Part shown: positions 15,048-23,139 of the stretch, piece by piece
Position numbering within the stretch: the stretch's first letter is position 1
How the letters are laid out: every line of letters starts with the position of its first letter
Assembly (NCBI RefSeq): GCF_010994755.1
Contig: NZ_WHSB02000007.1
Location: 124,001 to 188,000, forward strand
Source of the DNA: Shinella lacus
Lineage (GTDB): Bacteria; Pseudomonadota; Alphaproteobacteria; Rhizobiales; Rhizobiaceae
Direction: 5' to 3'
Length of the DNA: 64,000 nucleotides
Translations under genes and position numbers: made by a program
The notes under the pieces: model-generated
The model's input: only the letters and a program-made list of their open reading frames with translations
The model's database searches: none
Told to the model about the DNA's origin: nothing

Positions 15048-17162
15048 ATGAACGTTGCGACCCCCAATCTCGGAAAACCCCGGATCGGCCATTCCGCCTG
15101 TCCGCACGACTGTCCCTCCACCTGCGCGCTCGATATCGAGATCGGCGCGGATGGCCGCATGGGCCGCGTCAAGGGCAGCGCCGACAACAGCTACACGGCC
15201 GGCGTCATCTGCGCCAAGGTCGCCCGCTACGCCGAGCGCCTCTACCATCCCGACCGCCTGATGAAGCCGATGGTGCGCAAGGGCGAGAAGGGCAGCGGCG
15301 ACTGGGCCGACATCTCCTGGGAGGCCGCGCTCGACGCGATTGCCGAAGCCTTCGTCAAGGCCGAGCAGGCGCACGGCACGGAGGCCGTCTGGCCTTATTA
15401 TTATGCCGGCACGATGGGCCAGGTGCAGCGCGATTCCATCGAGCGCCTGCGCCACGCAAAACGTTATTCCGGTTTCTTCGATTCGATCTGCACCAATCCC
15501 GCCTGGACCGGCTTCACCATGGGCGCCGGCACGCTGCGCGGTCCTGATCCGCGCGAAATGGCGAAGTCGGACTGCGTGGTGATCTGGGGCACCAATGTCG
15601 TCTCGACGCAGGTCAACGTGATGACCCATGCGGTGAAGGCACGCAAGGAGCGCGGCGCCAAGATCGTCGTCATCGATATCTACGACAACCCGACGATGAA
15701 AACGGCCGACCTCGCGCTGAAACTGCGGCCGGGCACGGACGCCGCACTCGCCTGTGCCGTCATGCACGTCGCCTTCCGCGACGGTTACGCCGACCGCGCC
15801 TATATGGAGAAATTCGCCGACGACCCGGCCGGCCTGGAAGCGCATCTTGCGACGCGCAACCCGGAATGGGCCGCCGCGATCACCGGCCTCACCGTCGAGG
15901 AGATCGAAACCTTTGCCGCCCTCGTCGGCCGCACCAAGAAGAGCTTCTTCCGCCTCGGCTACGGTTTCACCCGCAGCCGCAACGGCGCGGTCTCCATGCA
16001 TGCCGCACTCTCCATCGCAACGGTGCTCGGCTCCTGGCAATATGAAGGCGGCGGCGCCTTCCACAGCAATTCGTCGATCTTCCATCTGCGCAAGAGCGAG
16101 CTGATGGGCACGAGGCTCATCGATCCGGATATCCGCGTGCTCGACCAGTCGCAGATCGGCCGCGTGCTGACGGGTGACGCCGTGGCGCTCCGCCATCGCG
16201 GCCCGGTCACCGCCATGCTCATCCAGAACACCAATCCGGTGAACGTCGCGCCCGAGCAGCGCCTGGTGAAACAGGGGTTTGAACGCGATGACCTGTTCGT
16301 GGCGGTGCACGAGCAGTTCATGACCGATACGGCGAAGCTCGCCGATATCGTCATTCCCGCCACCATGTTCGTCGAACATGACGACCTCTACCGCGGCGGC
16401 GGCCATCAGCACATCCTGCTCGGCCCGAAACTCGTCGAGCCGCCCGCCACCGTGCGCACCAATCTCTTCGTCATCGAGGAACTGGCAAAGCGTCTCGGCG
16501 TCGACGGGATGCCCGGGTTTGGGCTGTCCGAGCAGGAGCACATCACCCGCATGTTGCCCTATTACGAGATGGATTTCGACGGCCTGAAAGACGAGAAGTG
16601 GATCGACTGCCAGCCGGATTTCGAGACCGCGCATTTTTCCAAGGGTTTCGGCTTCCCGGACGGCAAATTCCGCTTCCGCCCGAAATGGATCGACACGCCG
16701 GCGCCCAACCGGCCGCCAAAGGCACTCGGCGCCTTCGGCCCGCATGCGGCGCTGCCGGCCTTTCCGGACCATGTCGAACTCATCGAGACGCCGGATGCCG
16801 ATTACCCGTTCCGCCTCGCCACGTCGCCCGCCCGCATGTTCCTCAACTCCAGCTTTACGGAGACCAAGGGCTCGCGCGAGCGCGAAGGCCGGCCGGAGGT
16901 GATGATCCACCCGCAGGATGCGACGGCCGAGGGCATCGCGGAGGGCGATATCGTGCATCTCGGCAATGTCCGCGGCGATATCCGCCTGCACGCGAAGATC
17001 ACCGATAGCGTCAAGCCCGGCGTCCTGATCGCCGAGGGCATCTGGCCGAATTCCGCCCATCTCGACGGGGAGGGCATCAATGTGCTGACCGGTGCCGATC
17101 CCGTAGCACCCTATGGCGGTGCCGCCTTCCACGACAACCGCGTCTGGCTGCGCAAGGCCTGA
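15048..17162 (+). CDS. molybdopterin oxidoreductase, DMSO-reductase family (Mo-bisMGD, 4Fe-4S)
   Basis: A 704-residue molybdo/tungsto-bis-MGD oxidoreductase. The N-terminus CPHDCPSTC followed by a fourth cysteine in GVICAKVARY binds a 4Fe-4S cluster. Further family landmarks are CVVIWGTNVVSTQ, LRPGTDAALACAVMH, LIQNTNPVNVAPEQ and the C-terminal molydopterin-dinucleotide-binding domain (PFRLATSPARMFLNSSF, then VMIHPQDA...GDIVHLGNVRG). There is no twin-arginine signal, so the enzyme is cytosolic. No partner electron-transfer subunit is adjacent; it resembles single-subunit members of unknown substrate. The metal ligand cannot be assigned confidently: SICTNPAW near residue 145 is a candidate. A Nudix gene follows 20 bases later and may be co-transcribed. 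Confidence 0.9.
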   Translation: MNVATPNLGKPRIGHSACPHDCPSTCALDIEIGADGRMGRVKGSADNSYTAGVICAKVARYAERLYHPDRLMKPMVRKGEKGSGDWADISWEAALDAIAEAFVKAEQAHGTEAVWPYYYAGTMGQVQRDSIERLRHAKRYSGFFDSICTNPAWTGFTMGAGTLRGPDPREMAKSDCVVIWGTNVVSTQVNVMTHAVKARKERGAKIVVIDIYDNPTMKTADLALKLRPGTDAALACAVMHVAFRDGYADRAYMEKFADDPAGLEAHLATRNPEWAAAITGLTVEEIETFAALVGRTKKSFFRLGYGFTRSRNGAVSMHAALSIATVLGSWQYEGGGAFHSNSSIFHLRKSELMGTRLIDPDIRVLDQSQIGRVLTGDAVALRHRGPVTAMLIQNTNPVNVAPEQRLVKQGFERDDLFVAVHEQFMTDTAKLADIVIPATMFVEHDDLYRGGGHQHILLGPKLVEPPATVRTNLFVIEELAKRLGVDGMPGFGLSEQEHITRMLPYYEMDFDGLKDEKWIDCQPDFETAHFSKGFGFPDGKFRFRPKWIDTPAPNRPPKALGAFGPHAALPAFPDHVELIETPDADYPFRLATSPARMFLNSSFTETKGSREREGRPEVMIHPQDATAEGIAEGDIVHLGNVRGDIRLHAKITDSVKPGVLIAEGIWPNSAHLDGEGINVLTGADPVAPYGGAAFHDNRVWLRKA

Positions 17163-17182
17163 TTCCACCTGAAGGATTTTCC

Positions 17183-17779
17183 ATGACGGCTCCAGCCTCG
17201 TCCGCCATCCGCATCGTCGACCAGCAGACCGTCTGGAAGCGCTTCATCCACCTTCGCACCCTCGTCATCGAACAGACCCGCGCCGACGGCCGGGTCGAAC
17301 GGCTCGACCGCGAGGTGCACGACCACGGCCCGGCGGCCTCGGTGCTGCTGGTCGATCCCGCCCGCCAGTCGCTCATCCTCGTGCGCCAGTTCCGCCCCGG
17401 CGCGTTCTTCGGAGGCCATTCCGATGGCTTCCTGCTGGAGGTCCCGGCTGGCCTGCTCGATGATGACGCGCCCGAAGAGGCCGTCGCCCGCGAGGCTATG
17501 GAGGAGACCGGTTACGCCGTGCGCGACGTACGCCACCTCTTCGACATCTATTCGAGCCCCGGCACGCTCACGGAACGCGTCGGCTGCTTCGTTGCCCGCA
17601 TCGATGCCACGAAGCGCGACGGCAAGGGCGGCGGCGTGGACGGCGAGGGGGAGGATATCGAGATCGTCGAAATGCCGATCGACGAGGCCTATGGGCTCGT
17701 CGCCACCGGCGGCATTCAGGATGCCAAGACGATCGTGCTGCTGCAATGGCTGATGCTGCATCGGGGCGAGTTTGGCTGA
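17183..17779 (+). CDS. Nudix hydrolase (ADP-ribose/nucleoside-diphosphate-sugar pyrophosphatase-like)
   Basis: A 198-residue Nudix protein of the ADP-ribose pyrophosphatase (NudF-like) branch. The Nudix box is AGLLDDDAPEEAVAREAMEETGY; REAMEETG gives the metal-binding REuxEExG core, while the segment between the first Gly and this core is one residue shorter than the canonical GX5EX7RE. VRQFRPGAFF upstream is typical of the branch. It follows the molybdoenzyme with a 20-base gap and a GAAGGATTTTCC ribosome region. It probably cleans up a nucleotide-sugar or ADP-ribose; exact substrate unknown. Confidence 0.87.
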   Translation: MTAPASSAIRIVDQQTVWKRFIHLRTLVIEQTRADGRVERLDREVHDHGPAASVLLVDPARQSLILVRQFRPGAFFGGHSDGFLLEVPAGLLDDDAPEEAVAREAMEETGYAVRDVRHLFDIYSSPGTLTERVGCFVARIDATKRDGKGGGVDGEGEDIEIVEMPIDEAYGLVATGGIQDAKTIVLLQWLMLHRGEFG

Positions 17780-17827
17780 GGGGCGCGGGTGATTCTCGAT
17801 TGTTGCTTTTGATGTAGCGGCTCGAAA

Positions 17828-17984
17828 CACCCCCCTCTGCCCTGCCGGGCATCTCCCCCACAAGGGGGGAGATCGGCAAGATGTGAGGGCATCGCTCATA
17901 AAGAGGCGTCAGATTTGAGCGGAACGCTGCTTAATCCAATCTCCCCCCTTGTGGGGGAGATGCCCGGCAGGGCAGAGGGGGGTG
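17828..17984. repeat. composite intergenic repeat, 46-bp perfect inverted arms (RIME-like)
   Basis: The arm at 17828-17873 (CACCCCCCTCTGCCCTGCCG... ...GGGGGGAGAT) recurs as an exact reverse complement at 17939-17984, with 65 bases between. Each arm is itself palindromic (ATCTCCCCC/GGGGGGAGAT and GCCC-TGCC-GGGC parts). This is the architecture and sequence flavour of the Rhizobium-specific intergenic mosaic element. It fills most of the 378-base gap 17780-18157 between the Nudix gene and aspS; nothing else is seen there but the aspS promoter. Confidence 0.85.
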
Positions 17985-18059
17985 CTTCGCTCTGGCGCTG
18001 ACACTGGCTGTTTCACACCGGATTGCCCCACTCGCAGATAAGCCACCACCCCGAAAGCC

Positions 18060-18088
18060 TTGACAAACGGGCGTGGTCATGCGCTTTT
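18060..18088 (+). promoter_or_regulatory. candidate promoter of aspS
   Basis: A perfect -35 hexamer TTGACA (preceded by C, as in the rhizobial CTTGAC consensus) at 18060-18065, a 17-base spacer and a weak -10 (GCTTTT) at 18083-18088, about 70 bases before the aspS start. Confidence 0.5.
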
Positions 18089-18157
18089 CCGCGCGATTTT
18101 CATGGTCGCTGCGCCGGGTTCTTCCCGCGCGGCCCTTCAGCATTTCAGGATAGCACG

Positions 18158-19948
18158 ATGCACCGTTACCGCAGCCACACCTGCGCCGCCCTCCGCAAGT
18201 CCGACGTCGACGCCACCGTCCGTCTTTCCGGCTGGGTCCACCGCGTTCGAGATCATGGCGGCGTGCTCTTCATCGACCTTCGCGACCATTATGGCATCAC
18301 CCAGGTCGTCGCCGACCCCGATTCGCCGGCCTTCAAGATGGCCGAAACCGTGCGTGGCGAGTGGGTGATCCGCATCGACGGCCGCGTCAAGGCGCGCACC
18401 GAAGATACGATCAACAAGACCATGCCGACCGGCGAGATCGAGCTTTACGCGCAGGAAATCGAGGTTCTCTCGGCCGCCAAGGAACTGCCGCTGCCGGTCT
18501 TCGGCGAGCCGGATTATCCGGAAGATGTGCGCCTGAAGTACCGCTTCATCGACCTTCGCCGCGAAACGCTGCACAAGAACATCATCAAGCGCACGCAGAT
18601 CATCTCCTCCATGCGCAAGGGCATGGGCGAGGCGGGTTTTGCCGAATACACCACGCCGATCCTGACCGCCTCCTCGCCGGAAGGCGCACGCGACTTCCTC
18701 GTGCCGTCGCGCGTCCATGAGGGCAAGTTCTTCGCCCTGCCGCAGGCGCCGCAGCAGTACAAGCAGCTTCTCATGGTTGCCGGCTTCGACCGCTACTTCC
18801 AGATCGCGCCGTGCTTCCGCGACGAAGACCCGCGTGCCGACCGACTGCCGGGCGAATTCTACCAGCTCGACGTCGAGATGAGCTTCGTTACCCAGGAAGA
18901 CGTTTGGGACACGATGGAGCCGATGATGACGGCGGTCTTCGAGGAGTTTGCGGACGGCAAGCCGGTGACGAAGCAGTGGCCGCGCATCCCCTATGACGAG
19001 GCGATCCGCAAATACGGCTCCGACAAGCCGGACCTGCGCAACCCGATCGTCATGCAGGCCGTGACCGACCATTTCGCCGGCTCCGGCTTCAAGGTCTTCG
19101 CGAACATGATTGCGTCGAACCCGAAGGTCCAGGTATGGGCGATCCCGGCCAAGACCGGCGGCTCCCGCGCGTTTTGCGACCGCATGAACGCCTGGGCGCA
19201 GTCGACCGGCCAGCCCGGCCTCGGCTACATCTTCTGGCGCAAGGAGGGCGAGAAGCTCGAAGGCGCCGGCCCGCTGGCGAAGAACATCGGCGAAGAGCGC
19301 ACGGAAGCCGTCCGTCAGCAGCTCGGTCTCGAAGACGGCGACGCTTGCTTCTTCGTCGCCGGCGATCCGGCCAAGTTCTACAAGTTTGCCGGTGAAGCCC
19401 GCACGCGCGCCGGCGAGGAGCTGAACCTCGTCGACCGCGACCGTTTCGAATTCTGCTGGATCGTCGACTTCCCGTTCTACGAATACAACGAGGACGAAAA
19501 GAAGATCGACTTCGCGCACAACCCCTTCTCCATGCCGCAGGGCGGCATCGAGGCCTTCGACAGCAAGGATCCGCTGGAGCTCAAGGCCTACCAGTACGAC
19601 GCGGTCTGCAACGGCTTCGAAATCGCCTCGGGCTCGATCCGTAACCAGTCGCCGGACCTGATGGTCAAGGCCTTCGAAAAGGTCGGTCTCAGCCAGGCAG
19701 ATGTGGAAGAGCGCTTCGGCGGCCTCTATCGTGCGTTCCAGTACGGTGCACCGCCGCACGGCGGCTGCGCCTTTGGTATCGACCGCGTCGTCATGCTGCT
19801 CGTCGGCGCGAAGAATCTGCGCGAAATCTCGCTGTTCCCGATGAACCAGCAGGCGCAGGACCTGCTGATGAACGCACCGTCGCCGGCAACGCCGACGCAG
19901 CTGCGCGAACTGGCCCTGCGCGTCGTTCCGACGGCGAAGAAGGACTAA
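18158..19948 (+). CDS. aspS: aspartyl-tRNA synthetase
   Basis: Class II aminoacyl-tRNA synthetase that charges tRNA-Asp. In 596 residues: OB-fold anticodon-binding domain ([26 protein letters not shown], ~20-50), class II motif 1-2 region ([29 protein letters not shown], with the catalytic Arg in FRDED), the bacterial insertion domain (~300-420) and motif 3 ([20 protein letters not shown]). The ATG at 18158 follows AGGATAGCACG. Many alphaproteobacterial AspRS enzymes are non-discriminating and also charge tRNA-Asn; that was not tested here. It is monocistronic, bounded by repeats on both sides. Confidence 0.97.
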   Translation: MHRYRSHTCAALRKSDVDATVRLSGWVHRVRDHGGVLFIDLRDHYGITQVVADPDSPAFKMAETVRGEWVIRIDGRVKARTEDTINKTMPTGEIELYAQEIEVLSAAKELPLPVFGEPDYPEDVRLKYRFIDLRRETLHKNIIKRTQIISSMRKGMGEAGFAEYTTPILTASSPEGARDFLVPSRVHEGKFFALPQAPQQYKQLLMVAGFDRYFQIAPCFRDEDPRADRLPGEFYQLDVEMSFVTQEDVWDTMEPMMTAVFEEFADGKPVTKQWPRIPYDEAIRKYGSDKPDLRNPIVMQAVTDHFAGSGFKVFANMIASNPKVQVWAIPAKTGGSRAFCDRMNAWAQSTGQPGLGYIFWRKEGEKLEGAGPLAKNIGEERTEAVRQQLGLEDGDACFFVAGDPAKFYKFAGEARTRAGEELNLVDRDRFEFCWIVDFPFYEYNEDEKKIDFAHNPFSMPQGGIEAFDSKDPLELKAYQYDAVCNGFEIASGSIRNQSPDLMVKAFEKVGLSQADVEERFGGLYRAFQYGAPPHGGCAFGIDRVVMLLVGAKNLREISLFPMNQQAQDLLMNAPSPATPTQLRELALRVVPTAKKD

Positions 19949-19968
19949 TCGTAAACCTCTCCTCCGTC

Positions 19969-20038
19969 ATGGTCGGGCTTGACCCGACCATCCAACACTT
20001 CGAGCAAGCCGGTGGATCCTCGGGTCGAGCCCGAGGAT
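19969..20038. repeat. pair of REP-like hairpins downstream of aspS
   Basis: Two perfect 9-base stems with 5-base loops: ATGGTCGGG-CTTGA-CCCGACCAT (19969-19991) and ATCCTCGGG-TCGAG-CCCGAGGAT (20016-20038). Both are of a type scattered through alphaproteobacterial intergenic DNA. Confidence 0.75.
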
Positions 20039-20069
20039 GACCTGGAGGTGGGATGGATCTTCAGAAAAG

Positions 20070-20100
20070 GGGCCGGCGGAGACGCCGGCCCTTTCTTTTT
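20070..20100 (+). terminator. intrinsic terminator of aspS
   Basis: GGGCCGGCG - GAGA - CGCCGGCCC followed by TTTCTTTTT; the stem is extended by AAA/TTT pairing. Confidence 0.9.
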
Positions 20101-20227
20101 GCTAAAAGACGCCACAATGCCGCGAATTCGCCGCCAGTCGATCAGAATTCGGCGCGCAATCAGTCGAAATGCACCCCTAGCGTGAAGTTGCGCCCACAGA
20201 GGCGATTCACGACTGGAGGGACTTTTC

Positions 20228-21664
20228 ATGACGACGACCGAAGCGGACGATCCCGTCCCCGCATCATTCCCGCATGCGCAGAGCCCCGAGCCGCGCGGCA
20301 ACCTCGCCACCTTCCTGCGCTCGCCGGGCGTCAAGTTCATCATGATCGGCATCATCTCCGTGGCGCTGCTCGTGCCGCTGCTTCTCGTCTGGGGCCTGAC
20401 GGAAGAGCGGGCGCAACGCGCGGCCGATGTCTCGCGCCGCATCGCCAATGGCTGGGGCGGCGACCAGACGATCAACGGTCCCTATCTCGCCGTGCCCTTC
20501 TTCGTGCAGCGCAGTCGAGACGTGGATGGCCGCACAATCGTTGATCAGGTAACCGAATGGGCGCTGGTGATGCCGGAGACGCTCGACGTCACGGCGGACC
20601 TGAAGACCGAGGAGCGCAAGCTCTCGATCTACACGCTGCCAGTCTATAACGGGGCGCTGACTCTAAAGGGTCGTTTCGGCAAAGGCATCTTGCAGGACCT
20701 GACGCAGTTTCCGGGCGAACCGCAGCTCGACCGGGCGTTCCTCGTGCTCAACATCAATGACATTACCGGTATCCGCTCCGATGCCGGCGTGAAGATCGAC
20801 AATGGCGGGGTGCTGCCCTTCGATCCCGGCATGCGGCAGGTGTCCGCCATGGCGATCGCCGCCGCTGACGGCTACCCGACGCCGCAGACGAATGTCGGCG
20901 TGCACCGGGCGATCGAGCGGCCGCTCGTCGAAAACGGCTTCGCCTTCGAGATCGCGCTGTCGCTGAACGGCTCGCGCAGCTTTGCCGTCGCCCCCGCCGG
21001 CCAGACGACGAGCTTTGCCGCCAAGGCCGACTGGCCGCATCCGGGCTTCGAGGGCCTATTCCTGCCGGAGCAGAAATCCGTCACCGCGACGAATTTCGAG
21101 GCCAAGTGGACGATTCCCTATCTCGCCCGCGGCATCGACCGGGTCGCGGCCGGCTCGACCTTGCCGCTCTCGGGCAGCCTCATGACGATCAACCTCGTGG
21201 AGCCCGTGCAGTTCTACCAGGTGATCTCGCGCACGCTGAAATATTCGATCGGCTTCATCTCGCTCGTCTTCCTCGCCGTCTTCGTCGTGGAATTGAAGGG
21301 CGGGCGCATGGTGCACTGGATCCAGTATGTGCTGACGGGCCTTGCGCTCATCGTCTTCTACGTGCTGCTGCTGGCGCTTGCCGAACATACCGGCTTCACC
21401 ATCGCCTATGCGGTGGCGGCGCTCGCGACGACGCTGCTGATCGCCGCCTATCTCGGCAGCGCCACGGGCAGCCGCAAGAACGGCCTGTCGCTCGGCGCCG
21501 TGCTGCTCTCGGCCTATGGCGTGATGTATCTGGTGCTGCGCGAGGACGAATACGCGCTGCTCGCCGGCGCGCTCATCTCCTTCGTCACCATCGCCGCGAC
21601 CATGTATGCGACGCGCCGCGTCGAATGGTCGGCGCCGGTGCCGCAGGCGCTGCCGGCCCGCTGA
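20228..21664 (+). CDS. creD: cell envelope integrity protein CreD
   Basis: Inner-membrane protein of 478 residues. One membrane segment near the N-terminus (FIMIGIISVALLVPLLLVWGLT) is followed by a large periplasmic beta-rich domain (~60-320, including NGPYLAVPFF, DITGIRSDAGVKID and PFDPGM) and then about five closely spaced membrane segments (KYSIGFISLVFLAVFVVELKG, HWIQYVLTGLALIVFYVLLL, and so on). This layout is that of CreD, an envelope protein linked to CreBC and to beta-lactam/colicin tolerance in enterics. No creBC genes are present here. GGAGGG lies 7 bases before the ATG. A terminator follows. Confidence 0.92.
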   Translation: MTTTEADDPVPASFPHAQSPEPRGNLATFLRSPGVKFIMIGIISVALLVPLLLVWGLTEERAQRAADVSRRIANGWGGDQTINGPYLAVPFFVQRSRDVDGRTIVDQVTEWALVMPETLDVTADLKTEERKLSIYTLPVYNGALTLKGRFGKGILQDLTQFPGEPQLDRAFLVLNINDITGIRSDAGVKIDNGGVLPFDPGMRQVSAMAIAAADGYPTPQTNVGVHRAIERPLVENGFAFEIALSLNGSRSFAVAPAGQTTSFAAKADWPHPGFEGLFLPEQKSVTATNFEAKWTIPYLARGIDRVAAGSTLPLSGSLMTINLVEPVQFYQVISRTLKYSIGFISLVFLAVFVVELKGGRMVHWIQYVLTGLALIVFYVLLLALAEHTGFTIAYAVAALATTLLIAAYLGSATGSRKNGLSLGAVLLSAYGVMYLVLREDEYALLAGALISFVTIAATMYATRRVEWSAPVPQALPAR

Positions 21665-21677
21665 GGCCGCAAAACAA

Positions 21678-21705
21678 AAAGCCCGGAGCAGACGCTCCGG
21701 GCTTT
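21678..21705. terminator. intrinsic terminator of creD (bidirectional)
   Basis: AAAGCCCGGAGC - AGAC - GCTCCGGGCTTT; perfect 12-base stem between creD and the convergent gene at 21731. Confidence 0.88.
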
Positions 21706-21730
21706 CTTCACTTTGAGGTTGCCGAAAGGC

Positions 21731-22927
21731 TTACATTTCCTCGTTGGCCGTCACCGTGACGCCGAGGACCTGCGGGATGGTCTGCGGTGCGCCCATGGCG
21801 GCACCCATGATCATCGGGAACGGCACCGGCTCCTTCGGCTCGGCGCTGATCTTCAGGCTCTTCGGGTCGTCGAGATAGGTATTCACGGCGGCCGAGATCT
21901 GGTTCTGCAGGTCAGGCATGTTGAGCTGGGCGATCATGATCGGAACCAGGCCCTTCAGCGACTGCGCCATCTGGTCGCCCGAGACACCCTGTTCGCTGCC
22001 GGCATAGTCTAGCAGCTTCTTGGTGATCGAGGCATCCTCGAAGGAGAGCGATGCGCTGTTGAAGGTCAGCTGCTGCACGAGGCCCATCATCGCCATGCCC
22101 ATGGCGGCGTTGGCCTCTTCCTTGTTCGGGTTGGCTTCGGCGGTCTTGATGGCTTCCTGCAGGTTCTTCAGGAAGTCCAGCGTGTAGCCGGAGAATTCCA
22201 GCGACAGGTTGAGGCGGCCGATATCCTTGAAGTCGAAGGCATATTCGTCGACTGCGAGCTTGCCGCTGGCGAGCTCCCAGCTACCGGACATGTTGACCTT
22301 GCCTTCCAGCGACTGGATGCCGAGCTTGGCAAGCGTGTCCTTGGCCTTGGGGTCCTCGACGGTCGTCAGGTCCGCCTTGAGGTCGTTGAGCGTGGCGTCG
22401 AATTCGAGGCCGGCATCGGCGTCCATGCGGGTGATGTTCGCTTCCATGCCGGACATGGAGAAGACTTCCTTGCCCTTGGTCGAGACGCTGACCGGGCCGG
22501 CGGTGGCCGATTCGTACATCAGCAGCGATTCGAGCGTGCCGGGAACCACGGTGCCGGGGATCGATACGCCGTTCAGCGCGAGGTCCTTGGCCGAAACGGT
22601 TGCTTCTGCCTCCGTGACGTCGATGTCCTGGAATGCGACGGTCTCGATCGTGTAGCCGCCTTCGCCGTCTTCCTCGACGCCTTCCATGGTGATGGTGCCG
22701 AGCTTGATCGGCGCTTCGGCGCCCGTCGCCTTCAGCTCGGTGCCTTCCAGCGTCACGGTCGAGCCGTCGACGCCGACATTCGAATAGCCGATGGTAACGC
22801 CGCTCGTGGCATAGGTGGCATTCAGCTTCGCCATCAGATCCGCGCCGTCGAGCGCAAATGCGGGGCTTGCCAGGGTGGCGAGCGCAGCGCCGGCGAGAAG
22901 GGTGCGGAAATGGGAGGTGCGCATCAT
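21731..22927 (-). CDS. secreted acidic hypothetical protein, 398 aa
   Basis: No named family recognised. Signal peptide: MMRTSHFRTLLAGAALATLASPAFALDG, cleaved after AFA. The mature protein is acidic, Thr/Ser/Ala-rich, almost free of cysteine, and made of repeated beta-strand pairs such as VTLEGTELKATG and VSAKDLALNGVSIPG, reminiscent of long beta-solenoid or bridge-like lipid-transfer (AsmA/DUF945-like) folds, although this is only an impression. Two adjacent ATGs exist; the upstream one is kept because AGAGAG lies 8 bases before it. It is divergent from parC. Likely periplasmic and envelope-related. Confidence 0.72.
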   Translation of the reverse strand: MMRTSHFRTLLAGAALATLASPAFALDGADLMAKLNATYATSGVTIGYSNVGVDGSTVTLEGTELKATGAEAPIKLGTITMEGVEEDGEGGYTIETVAFQDIDVTEAEATVSAKDLALNGVSIPGTVVPGTLESLLMYESATAGPVSVSTKGKEVFSMSGMEANITRMDADAGLEFDATLNDLKADLTTVEDPKAKDTLAKLGIQSLEGKVNMSGSWELASGKLAVDEYAFDFKDIGRLNLSLEFSGYTLDFLKNLQEAIKTAEANPNKEEANAAMGMAMMGLVQQLTFNSASLSFEDASITKKLLDYAGSEQGVSGDQMAQSLKGLVPIMIAQLNMPDLQNQISAAVNTYLDDPKSLKISAEPKEPVPFPMIMGAAMGAPQTIPQVLGVTVTANEEM

Positions 22928-23139
22928 AGGTTTGGCTCTCTTTCTGGATTTTTTCGACGGCTGCCTTGCCGTTACCGCTCATAGACGTGCGGCGCGGTGA
23001 CTATATTCGGGCCGGCGCAACTTTCCATGGCTTTCTCGCCCGCCCGCCGGTTTTCTCCGACAGGCTTTACAAAGCACTATCCACAGCCGGATTGCCCGGA
23101 TTCCTTGCCGCGAATCGGTCCGCGGGCTAGTCAAGTCCC

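Noticed and set aside
14946-17168. Very long open frame on the minus strand antisense to the molybdoenzyme, continuous with rlmJ
   Set aside because: It is rich in Arg/Gly/His low-complexity sequence and mirrors the codons of the plus-strand enzyme. RlmJ has its own family-typical start at 14945. High-GC DNA produces such shadows.
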